Of a stretch of DNA of 50,038 nucleotides, positions 35,723 to 44,044 are shown piece by piece; the stretch's first letter is position 1, and every line of letters starts with the position of its first letter. The position numbers and the translations under genes were made by a program. Source of the DNA: an uncultured Methylobacillus sp. (GTDB taxonomy: Bacteria; Pseudomonadota; Gammaproteobacteria; Burkholderiales; Methylophilaceae); contig CAIJXJ010000066.1 in NCBI GenBank assembly GCA_903824575.1, positions 1 through 50,038 on the forward strand, in the 5' to 3' direction. Below the pieces are notes generated by a model, which was given only the letters and a program-made list of their open reading frames with translations, had not been told where the DNA came from and ran no database searches.

Positions 35723-37111
35723 TCAGTGCCCCTCGTGGCTGGCGGCCGGTATTGGGCCAGGAGCCGTCATTTGCATCGGTTCGGGGTTGCTGGATTTCGT
35801 ATTGCCATGCCCACCAAAGCTACTCAGCGCAGACTTCAGGTTGCTTTCTGCATCAATCAGGAAGTTTGCCCGAACCACGACATTGTCACCCTCATTCACT
35901 CCTTCAAGCACTTCGATATAACCATCCGTGCGTGTACCTAATTTGACATCGCGTGGCTCAAATAAGCCTTCAGCACGCTGGATCAACACCACCTGCCGTG
36001 TCCCACTATCGATGACGGCGGAATCAGGGATAGCCAAGGCCGCAGCATTGCTGTGACCTGAACGCAACTGCACGCTGGCATACATGTCAGGCCGTAGCAT
36101 CCCGCTTGGGTTCGCCAGTTCGATACGAACCTGGGCAGTGCGCGTCTCACGATTGACCGTCGGATAGATGAAAGCGATGTTACCGGTCAGCTCTTTGCCG
36201 GGATATGCATCGACACTGATTTTCACCGGTTGGCCGACATGTACCATGGCAAGGTCCTGCTCGAACACCTCCACCAATAGCCAAACCGCTGAAAGGTCGA
36301 TAATCCTGAACAGAGCCTCACCTGGCATGAAGCGCATGCCTTGGATCGCCGTCTTTTCCATGACGACACCATTGGCAGGCGAGTAGATCGTCAGAGTCCG
36401 GGTGGCTTTCCCCTCACGTTGCAGTCGCTGCAGCTGTGCATCGGAAATATCCCAGTTGCGCAGCCGTTTGAGCGCACCTTCCGCTAGCTGGCCGACCCCC
36501 AGCAGGGACTCTTCCGTGCCATTCTTCAGTGACTGACGCCCATTCCATGCAATGAGATATTCCTCTTGTGCCGATATCAGCTCGGGGCTGTAGACTTCCA
36601 TCAAGGGTTGGCCGCGTCTCACGGGTTGGCCGGTCGCATTAACGAAGAGTTTCTCGATATATCCCTCGAACTTGGTGGTCACTGTGTTTTGGCGACGCTC
36701 ATCAAACTGGAATTTGCCAACGGCACGAACTGTTTTAATCAGGTTGCGGTAGGTAACAGGCTCGGTTCTGACACCCAGCTTCTGCACTTTGTCGAGGCTG
36801 ATTTTGACTTGACCTGACGCTGCCTCCTCATCAGCAAAGACCGGAATATAATCCATCCCCATCTGGTCTTTTTTTGGCGTCCCAGACGTATCCGGCAAGC
36901 CCATAGGGTTACGGTAATACAATACCTCGCGCGCAACCTTCACCGCCGCAGAAGCCACCGGCACCGGCTTGGTTGTCTGCTTCATGCCGAGCCAGTATCC
37001 CGTGCCAAGGGCTGCTGCCAGGCCCAGTAACACCAAGGCAATCCAGATGCCGAAGCGATTCGCTTCATGAGGACTCCTTGCAATCATCCGTTCTGGATTC
37101 ATTGCGGTCAT
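35723..37111 (-). CDS. cusB: Periplasmic adaptor CusB with heavy-metal-binding domain
   Basis: Membrane fusion protein of 462 aa: N-terminal anchor (about 17-40), a heavy-metal-binding motif YRNPMGLPDTSG...KKDQMGMDYIPVF (about 68-92), then barrel-sandwich, helical hairpin and beta-barrel domains (LMEVYSPELISAQEEYL, NGVVMEKTAIQGMRFMPGE). Met residues in the metal-binding motif can take Cu(I)/Ag(I) for delivery to the pump. The start overlaps the cusC stop by four bases. The C-terminal tail is Met/His-containing (ending HEGH), also suited to metal. Confidence 0.93.
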   Translation of the reverse strand: MTAMNPERMIARSPHEANRFGIWIALVLLGLAAALGTGYWLGMKQTTKPVPVASAAVKVAREVLYYRNPMGLPDTSGTPKKDQMGMDYIPVFADEEAASGQVKISLDKVQKLGVRTEPVTYRNLIKTVRAVGKFQFDERRQNTVTTKFEGYIEKLFVNATGQPVRRGQPLMEVYSPELISAQEEYLIAWNGRQSLKNGTEESLLGVGQLAEGALKRLRNWDISDAQLQRLQREGKATRTLTIYSPANGVVMEKTAIQGMRFMPGEALFRIIDLSAVWLLVEVFEQDLAMVHVGQPVKISVDAYPGKELTGNIAFIYPTVNRETRTAQVRIELANPSGMLRPDMYASVQLRSGHSNAAALAIPDSAVIDSGTRQVVLIQRAEGLFEPRDVKLGTRTDGYIEVLEGVNEGDNVVVRANFLIDAESNLKSALSSFGGHGNTKSSNPEPMQMTAPGPIPAASHEGH

Positions 37112-38382
37112 AATTCTTCCCCAATCATTTTTTCAATTTCGGATAGGCGCATTGCCTGCTCGACTTCGGCCTTCAGTTCGTCCTGGCGGGCACGTCTGAT
37201 TGCGCGCTGTGCATCGAGCAAGCTAACGAAATCCACTTTACCGGCTTCATAACCGGCAAGTGCAGAACGAAACGCCAATTCCACCTGCGGGATCAAGGTG
37301 TCTGCGATTAGTCGTTGTTGTTTGCTGGCCGTATCAAGTGCTGCCAGATTTTCCTGCAACTCGCCAGCGAGCTCATTTTCAATTGACTGATGACGCTCCT
37401 TGGCCGCAGCCAGCATGGCGCCCGCTTCACCTTCCTGAGCGTGGCGGGTATCGAAACGGATGGGAATGGTAACCTCCACCATCGCTCCCCAGGTATCGAT
37501 ACTGCCACCGCGCTGAGTCGGGACGATGCCGAGCGTAACATCGGGATAGCGATTCATTTCTACTAGCCGCCTATTCGCATCGGCAGCCGTGATCAGGGCG
37601 GATTGGGTAGCAAGTTGAGGATTGGCATGTGACAGCTTTTCAAGCAGCACAGCTGCGTCAAGTTTTTCCGGTGAAATGCGGCGTAGGGATCCTGGCGCCC
37701 CGACATGGGAACCCTGAGGGCGTCCCAGCGCCGAATTGAGTTTGGACACTGCATGGTGCTGTTCGGCCTCCAGGTTGATACGCTCGGAACGCAGCATTGT
37801 TTTCTCGACCTGTGCCCTGATCACGTCCTGTTGCGGCACCAAGCCGCCGGCATAGCGCACCTGCACCACCGCCTCCAGATCGGCCAACAGACGCAGGACA
37901 TCATCATTGAGCCTGATAAGACCATTAATCTGGAAATAAATGGTGTACGCACGCTTGATCTTGGCATGGACCTCGGCCAGGGCCGCCTGCCTGCGCCCGA
38001 CGGCCTCCTCCATGCCAGCGCTGGCAACTTCCCGGCGCAAATCTCGCTTGCCCCACAACGGCAGACTCTGCATCAATGTGTACTTGGTTCCGCTGCCCTT
38101 GCCAGGCAGTGGGTTGAAAGAGTCTGTAGAGCCGGGCCCTGCAAAATCCATCAACTCAACCCGCAACACCGGGTCCGGCAAGGCGCCCGCCGGAACGATG
38201 CGCTGCCTTGCCGCATCAATCTCATCATTCGTCGCCGCAAGCTCGGGATTATGCGTATCAGCCCACTGCAACAGTACCGACAAATCGGCCACCGATGGCA
38301 GTTCATCGGCATGCACGAGCGCTGGCAATGCGGCCAATGCGATCATGGTGGCTAAGCACCATCTGTTCATTCCTGATTTCAT
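37108..38382 (-). CDS. cusC: Outer-membrane efflux channel, CusC/TolC type
   Basis: TolC-superfamily outer-membrane channel, 424 aa, with a signal peptide (WCLATMIALAALPALVHADE) and two repeated outer-membrane efflux domains rich in long helices (AALAEVHAKIKRAYTIYFQ, ALAGYEAGKVDFVSLLDAQRA). The GxVDFVxLLDAQR element is typical. No lipobox cysteine is seen after the signal, unlike E. coli CusC. GAGGGA lies about seven bases before the ATG. The gene is first of the tripartite pump genes and overlaps cusB. Confidence 0.9.
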   Translation of the reverse strand: MKSGMNRWCLATMIALAALPALVHADELPSVADLSVLLQWADTHNPELAATNDEIDAARQRIVPAGALPDPVLRVELMDFAGPGSTDSFNPLPGKGSGTKYTLMQSLPLWGKRDLRREVASAGMEEAVGRRQAALAEVHAKIKRAYTIYFQINGLIRLNDDVLRLLADLEAVVQVRYAGGLVPQQDVIRAQVEKTMLRSERINLEAEQHHAVSKLNSALGRPQGSHVGAPGSLRRISPEKLDAAVLLEKLSHANPQLATQSALITAADANRRLVEMNRYPDVTLGIVPTQRGGSIDTWGAMVEVTIPIRFDTRHAQEGEAGAMLAAAKERHQSIENELAGELQENLAALDTASKQQRLIADTLIPQVELAFRSALAGYEAGKVDFVSLLDAQRAIRRARQDELKAEVEQAMRLSEIEKMIGEEL

Positions 38383-38545
38383 TTTTAGTCCCTCATCGTC
38401 CTCATTCGCGGCCCGGGATCAGGCAGCGAACAGCACATCAAAGCAGGATTGAAGACCTGCTGAAGTGTTGCAGACGAGTCATCATGACCAAGGGCACAGG
38501 CCAGACAAGGCTATGCTACAAGGCTGAACAAGCTTCAGCAGAATT

Positions 38546-38917
38546 TCAAACTGAAGTTGTTCGAGGGGGATGGAAGAATGAAGAGGAAGGTGAATCAGGC
38601 AGCGCAACGGCCGGGCTGGCCGCCATGATGGAGGCGCCCTTGAACTCAAACACACCAATGGTCGGCCTGATGGCCTGAGTCAGGTGCAGATGACAAAAGA
38701 AACAATTGTTGCAAGACGTTTTCTGAGAGTGATGATTATCGCAATGCGGCATGGATGTCATCGCGGCGGCATCAGCTTGCATCGCCATCTCAGCTCCACC
38801 AGCCTGGCAAGCGGGCATGGTCACAACGGCCAACCCCTGCAACGGGAGGCAGATCAGGAGAGCAAACAACGCCAACAGCCTTGATATTCTAGATTGCATG
38901 CCATGTATTATGCGCAT
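38546..38917 (-). CDS. Small exported Cys/His-rich protein upstream of cusCBA
   Basis: Protein of 123 aa (or 117 aa from the ATG at 38899). It has a signal peptide (RLLALFALLICLPLQGLA), then a Cys/His/Met-rich centre with MTSMPHCDNHHSQ and TSCNNCFFCHLHL, and ends SSSFFHPPRTTSV. This layout is that of short DUF2946-like proteins that sit beside copper-resistance genes. The CxxCxxCH cluster and His/Met residues suggest soft-metal binding in the periplasm. It precedes cusC by 163 bases on the same strand and may replace the missing CusF chaperone; that is inference. Confidence 0.65.
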   Translation of the reverse strand: MRIIHGMQSRISRLLALFALLICLPLQGLAVVTMPACQAGGAEMAMQADAAAMTSMPHCDNHHSQKTSCNNCFFCHLHLTQAIRPTIGVFEFKGASIMAASPAVALPDSPSSSFFHPPRTTSV

Positions 38918-38962
38918 AAATTTTCAACTAAACAATCAAATTTCCACAACCCGTTAAAATCC

Positions 38963-39033
38963 AGACGCGTCAGATTAGCAAACCGTTTCGCATTTCGATT
39001 GCTTGCCCTCGGTCGGTATTACAATACGCGTCT
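38963..39033 (+). promoter_or_regulatory. Candidate ovoA promoter flanked by an inverted repeat
   Basis: TACAAT (39020-39025, five of six) is a likely -10 with a weak -35. AGACGCGT (38963-38970) and ACGCGTCT (39026-39033) form a perfect 8-bp inverted repeat 55 bases apart that brackets the promoter; the second copy covers the expected start point. This could be an operator pair. Seen: the repeats; regulation is inferred. Confidence 0.35.
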
Positions 39034-39070
39034 AAACCCACTCACCTGATATTGCTTGCAAGCCAACTTG

Positions 39071-41173
39071 ATGACCGAACTCTTTCCACGCACGCCACTC
39101 CTCGCGGATACCGAGACCGAGAAAATTCGCACGGACGTTCGTAGCTATTTCCATGCCACGCAAGATCGCTACGAACTGTTGTTCGAGACCTTGAAGGATA
39201 CGGATGCCTGGTATCAGAAATCCATACCCTTGCGACAGCCGTTGATTTTTTACTTCGGCCATACTGCCACCTTCTTCATCAACAAGCTGCTTCAGGCCGG
39301 GTTGATAGCAAAACGCATAGACCCCAGGCTCGAATCCATGTTTGCCGTCGGCGTTGACGAAATGAGCTGGGATGACCTGTCCACCATCAACTACAACTGG
39401 CCTGCCGTAGCGACAGTGCGCGCCTACCGTGCCCGGGTGCGGGAGAGCGTCGATGATCTCATCACTGCCCTGCCGATTCAATTGCCAATCAACTGGGAAA
39501 GTCCCTGGTGGCCTGTTCTAATGGGCATCGAACACGAACGCATCCACCTGGAAACATCATCGGTACTGATTCGCCAGCACGCGCTCGAACGGGTGCAATC
39601 AAATCCGGCCTGGCAGCCTTGGCGTAAATCCGGTGCTACGCCGCAGAACACGCTACTGGACATCCCCGCAGGACGCATCATTCTCGGCCGTGGAGACGAT
39701 CCAATCTACGGCTGGGACAACGAATACGGTAGCAGAGAGGCGGAAGTTCCGGCCTTTCGCGCTGCGCGCATGCTCACCAGCAATGGCGAATTCCTGGATT
39801 TTGTGATGGCCAACGGCTATGACGATGATACGCTGTGGGAGAGCGAGGGTCGCGATTGGCAAGCCTTCTCCGGGGTGCGACATCCGAGCTTCTGGGTTAA
39901 GAGTGGCAAGGACTGGAAACTGCGCCTGATGACGGAAGAAGTTCCCATGCCGTGGGACTGGCCGGTGGAGGTTAACTATCACGAGGCAAAGGCATTTTGC
40001 AACTGGAAACAGCGTGACACAGGCGCCACCACGCGCTTGCCGACGGAGGACGAGTGGTATCGCTTGTATGATCACGCCGGCCTGCATGAATTACCCGGTG
40101 ACCAACCGGCCGCAGCTAACCTGCATCTCGACCATGGCGCATCCCCCTGCCCGGTCAATCAATTCCGTCACGGCGACTTGTATGACGTGGTCGGCAACGT
40201 CTGGCAGTGGACCGAGACGCCGATCTATCCCTTTCCGGGCTTCAAGGTGCATCCCTTGTACGACGACTTCACCACACCGACCTTTGACGGACGTCACAAC
40301 CTGATCAAGGGTGGCTCCTGGATCTCCTGCGGCAACGAAGTCAGGCGCAGCGCGCGCTATGCCTTCCGCCGCCACTTTTTCCAGCATGCGGGATTTCGCT
40401 ATGTGGTATCGGACAGCACCGTTTCCAGATCCACCGCCTATTACGAAACCGACCGGCAACTGTCGGAATATGCGGAGTTCCATTATGGCGAGGACTATTT
40501 TGGCGTACCCAACTTTCCTCGGGCGCTCAGCGAGATAGCCATCCGCGCCATGGGTAATCGTCCCGCCCGCCGGGCGCTTGACCTGGGATGTGCAACGGGG
40601 CGTGCGACCTTCGAATTGGCCAGACATTTCGAGCAGGTCACCGGCATCGACTTCTCGGCTCGGTTCATCCAGTTGGGCGTGCAACTGAGCGAGACCGGTG
40701 TGTTGCGATACACCCTGGCAGACGAAGGAGAACTGGTACAGTACAAGGAGCGCAGTCTGGCCGAACTTGGACTGGCGAATGTGCGCGACCGGGTCGAGTT
40801 CTGGCAGGGCGATGCCTGCAACCTCAAGCCGCATTTCACCAATTATGATCTGATTTTGGCCGCGAACCTGATTGACCGCCTGTACAGTCCAAAAAGGTTC
40901 CTGACCAGCATACACGAGCGTCTAAATCCGGGCGGCATCCTGTTGATCGCGTCACCTTATACCTGGTTGACGGAACATACACCACGTGAGGAATGGATAG
41001 GTGGATTCAAGCAGAACGGCGAGAACTTCACTACCCTGGATGGGCTTAAAACATCCCTGGCCGGGCATTTCAAGCTGATCGAAGGCCCCCTCGCGGTGCC
41101 CTTCGTCATTCGCGAAACCCTGCGCAAGTACCAGCACACACTGTCGGACGTAACGCTGTGGGAGAAAATTTGA
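39071..41173 (+). CDS. ovoA: Ovothiol synthase OvoA (sulfoxide synthase plus methyltransferase)
   Basis: Bifunctional enzyme of 700 aa for ovothiol A synthesis: iron- and oxygen-dependent joining of cysteine to C5 of histidine, then pi-N-methylation of 5-thiohistidine. Order: DinB-like domain with the iron motif HERIHLE (HX3HXE, about 155-161) and a likely third ligand in FYFGHTATFF (about 64); FGE-sulfatase domain (about 195-460) with LPTEDEWYRLYDHAG and GNVWQWTET; Rossmann methyltransferase (about 480-700) with ALDLGCATGRATFELA. The frame opens at a TTG (39056), but ATG 39071 is preferred. The lyase OvoB is not adjacent. It is divergent from the Cus genes. Confidence 0.92.
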   Translation: MTELFPRTPLLADTETEKIRTDVRSYFHATQDRYELLFETLKDTDAWYQKSIPLRQPLIFYFGHTATFFINKLLQAGLIAKRIDPRLESMFAVGVDEMSWDDLSTINYNWPAVATVRAYRARVRESVDDLITALPIQLPINWESPWWPVLMGIEHERIHLETSSVLIRQHALERVQSNPAWQPWRKSGATPQNTLLDIPAGRIILGRGDDPIYGWDNEYGSREAEVPAFRAARMLTSNGEFLDFVMANGYDDDTLWESEGRDWQAFSGVRHPSFWVKSGKDWKLRLMTEEVPMPWDWPVEVNYHEAKAFCNWKQRDTGATTRLPTEDEWYRLYDHAGLHELPGDQPAAANLHLDHGASPCPVNQFRHGDLYDVVGNVWQWTETPIYPFPGFKVHPLYDDFTTPTFDGRHNLIKGGSWISCGNEVRRSARYAFRRHFFQHAGFRYVVSDSTVSRSTAYYETDRQLSEYAEFHYGEDYFGVPNFPRALSEIAIRAMGNRPARRALDLGCATGRATFELARHFEQVTGIDFSARFIQLGVQLSETGVLRYTLADEGELVQYKERSLAELGLANVRDRVEFWQGDACNLKPHFTNYDLILAANLIDRLYSPKRFLTSIHERLNPGGILLIASPYTWLTEHTPREEWIGGFKQNGENFTTLDGLKTSLAGHFKLIEGPLAVPFVIRETLRKYQHTLSDVTLWEKI

Positions 41174-41251
41174 AGTCGTTACCAGCATGACGCAGTGAGC
41201 TTTCTCCTGATTGAGTCTTTCCCATGATCGTGGCCACCAGACAGCACGACA

Positions 41252-41443
41252 GATAAATTTTGGAATCAAGCAAAGCGTGTGCTGAGGAAATATAACGGCA
41301 TTCCAAACGAATCGTTCCCGCTATTCCTAAAAGAATGTGAGTTCAGGTTTAATTACGGAACGCCAAAACAACAATTGAATAATAAAGGATTGGAATTTAG
41401 TGCTTATCTACTACAGCCTCTTTTGTTTTCGAATAAAATTTAG
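41252..41443 (+). pseudogene. Fragment of an IS1595-family (ISXO2-like) transposase
   Basis: The open frame from 41252 reads KFWNQAKRVLRKYNGIP, then LFLKECEFRFNYGTPKQQL, the recognisable C-terminal block of ISXO2-like DDE transposases (the FWNQAKR...GI...F..FLKECE.RFN pattern). The N-terminal catalytic part is missing: the frame is closed by TGA at 41225. After QQL the frame continues without resemblance to a TAG at 41441-41443. It is a decayed element lying between ovoA and the GGDEF-EAL gene, and part of it now forms the 5' region of that gene. Confidence 0.7.
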
Positions 41444-41450
41444 GAGTAGC

Positions 41451-41471
41451 ATGTCCCGTGCCAGGCTGTGA
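41451..41471 (+). CDS. Six-codon leader ORF before the GGDEF-EAL gene
   Basis: ATG 41451 with a good TAGGAG four bases upstream (41441-41446) encodes MSRARL and stops at TGA 41469-41471. The stop overlaps the GTG start of the next gene (GTGA at 41468-41471). The downstream GTG has no good site of its own, so this mini-ORF may feed ribosomes to it. It could also be a relic of an older start. Confidence 0.4.
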   Translation: MSRARL

Positions 41472-43975
41472 GTACCTTCTTAATGAAAATCCACCCACCT
41501 AAATTTACACTGCCTCCATGGGCGACAAAATTGGTGAATCTGGTTTCTCCAGCCAGATCAAGCGACAAGCTCGACCTTAGCATTGTACATTCGATGAGTT
41601 TGCGCTATGTGATTGCCTTAATGCTGGTCGCGGTACTGTCAACCTCGGCATGGATCAGCCTGAGTCTCGTGATATCGGCACAAAAAAATACGGCTGCGGT
41701 GGTTAATATCAGCGGCCGGCAGCGCATGCTCAGTCAGCGGACGGCGCTATTGGCTAATCTGCTGATGACGGCCCCCTCAGCCGAACAGCCTGTCGTACGT
41801 GCCAAGTTACACCATGACATCGCTCTGATGATTCGCTCACATCATGGATTGACCCATGGCGACCAAGTGCTGGGATTGCCTGATACCATGAGCCCAAGCA
41901 TCCGCGCCATGTATTTTGATGCACCCGTTCTGCTGGACAGGCAGGTTATGAGTTACACCAGTGCGATTGAGGCCTGGATTGAGGAAGACGACAATCGGCT
42001 TAAAGCAGACAGATTGCAGTCTATTACGAAGGCCGCCACCGGGCCCCTAGTGACCGCTCTCGATCAAATGGTACATCAATATCAACAGGAAGGTGAAGCC
42101 GCCGTCGGTCGTCTGGAACAAGCCGAAACGATATTCTGGTTTGCAACGCTGCTGCTTCTGGTCCTTGAAGCAGCGCTAATTTTTCGTCCCTTCATACGGT
42201 ATGTCAAAAAGGTGATCGAAAAGTTGCAAATAGTCACCGAGGAAATGCGACTCCATCAAGAACATCTTGAGGAGTTGGTGAGGCTTCGCACGGCAGACTT
42301 GCGTGTCGCCGCGACTGCTTTTGAGGCGCAGGAGGGAATGCTGGTTACCGATGCCAGTTGTCAGATTCTGCGAGTCAATCGATCCTTCACCAATATTACT
42401 GGCTATGAAGAAGCGGAAGTCATCGGCAAGTCGCCAAGCCTGCTCAATTCCGGCCGACAGGATGCTGAGTTTTACACCCTAATGTGGGAGAGCATTAATA
42501 CGACTGGCGCCTGGGAGGGGGAGATCTGGAACCGCAGGAAGAACGGCGAAGTTTATCCTGAGTATCTCACCATTACTGCGGTCAAAGACAGCAACGGGAA
42601 TCTCACCAATTACGTCGCCACTCTGGCCGATATCACCATGAGTAAGGCCGCCGTCGATGAAATCAGGAGTCTGGCGTTTTACGACACACTCACCAATCTG
42701 CCAAACCGGCGTTTGCTGCTAGACAGGCTTATGCTAGCGGTAGCCTCGAGCGCGCGTAACCACAGAAAGGGGGCGCTGCTATTCATTGACCTTGATAACT
42801 TCAAGACTCTCAATGATACGTTGGGCCATGATGTTGGCGACCTGCTGCTTAGACAGGTGGGGGAGCGTCTGTGTTCCATCATCCGTGAGGGAGATACCGC
42901 AGCGCGTCTTGGCGGTGATGAATTCGTCGTCATGCTGGAAGATTTGAGTACGCAGGAGTTGGAAGCGGCGGCTCAAGCCGAAATGATTTGTCAAAAAGTG
43001 CTTGCCGTCCTGAATCAGCCTTACCAACTGGGAACACTCGTGCACCACAATACCCCGAGTATTGGGGTAACTATGATTAGTGGCCATGAGGTTTCGATCG
43101 AGGAGTTGTTGAAGCAGGCCGATATTGCCATGTACCAGGCCAAGAGCGGTGGCCGCAACACTATGCGTTTCTTCGATCCCACCATGCAGGCAGGATTGAA
43201 TATTCGTGTCCAGCTCGAACATGAATTGCGCGTGGCTCTGGAGAAAAATCAGTTCCAGTTGTATTACCAAGTTCAGGTAGACGGTTCGGGCTATCCCATC
43301 GGTGCCGAGGCCCTGATTCGCTGGCAACACCCGGAGCATGGAATGGTGTCACCCCTAGCTTTCATTCCTCTGGCCGAGGAAATCGGCTTGATCTTGCCCA
43401 TTGGAAAATGGGTGCTGGAGCAGGCCTGTAGCCAACTCCACGCGTGGCAGGATAATCCTCTTGTCAGCGACCTGGTGCTAGCAGTTAATGTCAGTGCGAG
43501 GCAATTTCATCAGGCTGATTTTGTCAGTGAAGTGCAGGAGGCCATGGAGCGTCACGCTGTCAACCCGCAAAGTCTCAAGCTGGAGTTGACCGAGGGCATG
43601 CTGCTGGACAATATTGAGGATACCATCGCTATCATGCAGGCCCTGAAACGGGTCGGCGTGCGTTTCTCGCTGGATGATTTTGGTACCGGGTATTCATCCT
43701 TGCAGTATCTCAAGCGCTTGCCACTGGATCAGCTCAAAATCGACCAGTCATTTGTACGTGACATCGTTGCCGATAGCCACGATAGATCTATTGTGCGCAC
43801 TATCATCGCCATGGCATCGAGTCTTGATCTGAACGTGATTGCGGAAGGGGTGGAGACCGAGGAGCAGCGGAAAATCCTTTCCGATAACGGCTGTAAGCAT
43901 TATCAGGGCTACCTTTTCAGCAGGCCGGTCCCGCTGGAAGAGTTCGAGAAGCACCTCAATCGGACTTGCACGTAA
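41468..43975 (+). CDS. PilJ-PAS-GGDEF-EAL cyclic-di-GMP enzyme
   Basis: Inner-membrane signalling protein of 835 aa. Order: membrane span about 47-70; PilJ/NIT-type sensor with NISGRQRMLSQRTALLANLL (80-99); second span about 222-242; coiled coil; PAS (about 285-395); GGDEF (about 398-570) with an intact active site RLGGDEF (480-486); EAL (about 590-830) with EALIRW at 614, DDFGTGYSSL and AEGVETEEQ. Both domains keep their catalytic signatures, so it may make and degrade cyclic-di-GMP. PilJ-type sensors respond to nitrate/nitrite in some proteins; here the ligand is unknown. GTG 41468 is the likely start; ATG 41483 is the alternative. Confidence 0.9.
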   Translation: MSTFLMKIHPPKFTLPPWATKLVNLVSPARSSDKLDLSIVHSMSLRYVIALMLVAVLSTSAWISLSLVISAQKNTAAVVNISGRQRMLSQRTALLANLLMTAPSAEQPVVRAKLHHDIALMIRSHHGLTHGDQVLGLPDTMSPSIRAMYFDAPVLLDRQVMSYTSAIEAWIEEDDNRLKADRLQSITKAATGPLVTALDQMVHQYQQEGEAAVGRLEQAETIFWFATLLLLVLEAALIFRPFIRYVKKVIEKLQIVTEEMRLHQEHLEELVRLRTADLRVAATAFEAQEGMLVTDASCQILRVNRSFTNITGYEEAEVIGKSPSLLNSGRQDAEFYTLMWESINTTGAWEGEIWNRRKNGEVYPEYLTITAVKDSNGNLTNYVATLADITMSKAAVDEIRSLAFYDTLTNLPNRRLLLDRLMLAVASSARNHRKGALLFIDLDNFKTLNDTLGHDVGDLLLRQVGERLCSIIREGDTAARLGGDEFVVMLEDLSTQELEAAAQAEMICQKVLAVLNQPYQLGTLVHHNTPSIGVTMISGHEVSIEELLKQADIAMYQAKSGGRNTMRFFDPTMQAGLNIRVQLEHELRVALEKNQFQLYYQVQVDGSGYPIGAEALIRWQHPEHGMVSPLAFIPLAEEIGLILPIGKWVLEQACSQLHAWQDNPLVSDLVLAVNVSARQFHQADFVSEVQEAMERHAVNPQSLKLELTEGMLLDNIEDTIAIMQALKRVGVRFSLDDFGTGYSSLQYLKRLPLDQLKIDQSFVRDIVADSHDRSIVRTIIAMASSLDLNVIAEGVETEEQRKILSDNGCKHYQGYLFSRPVPLEEFEKHLNRTCT

Positions 43976-44044
43976 CAGGTGGCGAGGCGCATAGGGTAGC
44001 ACCCGATCATTCTTGTGGTTGATCCAGCCATGTAACTTCTAACC

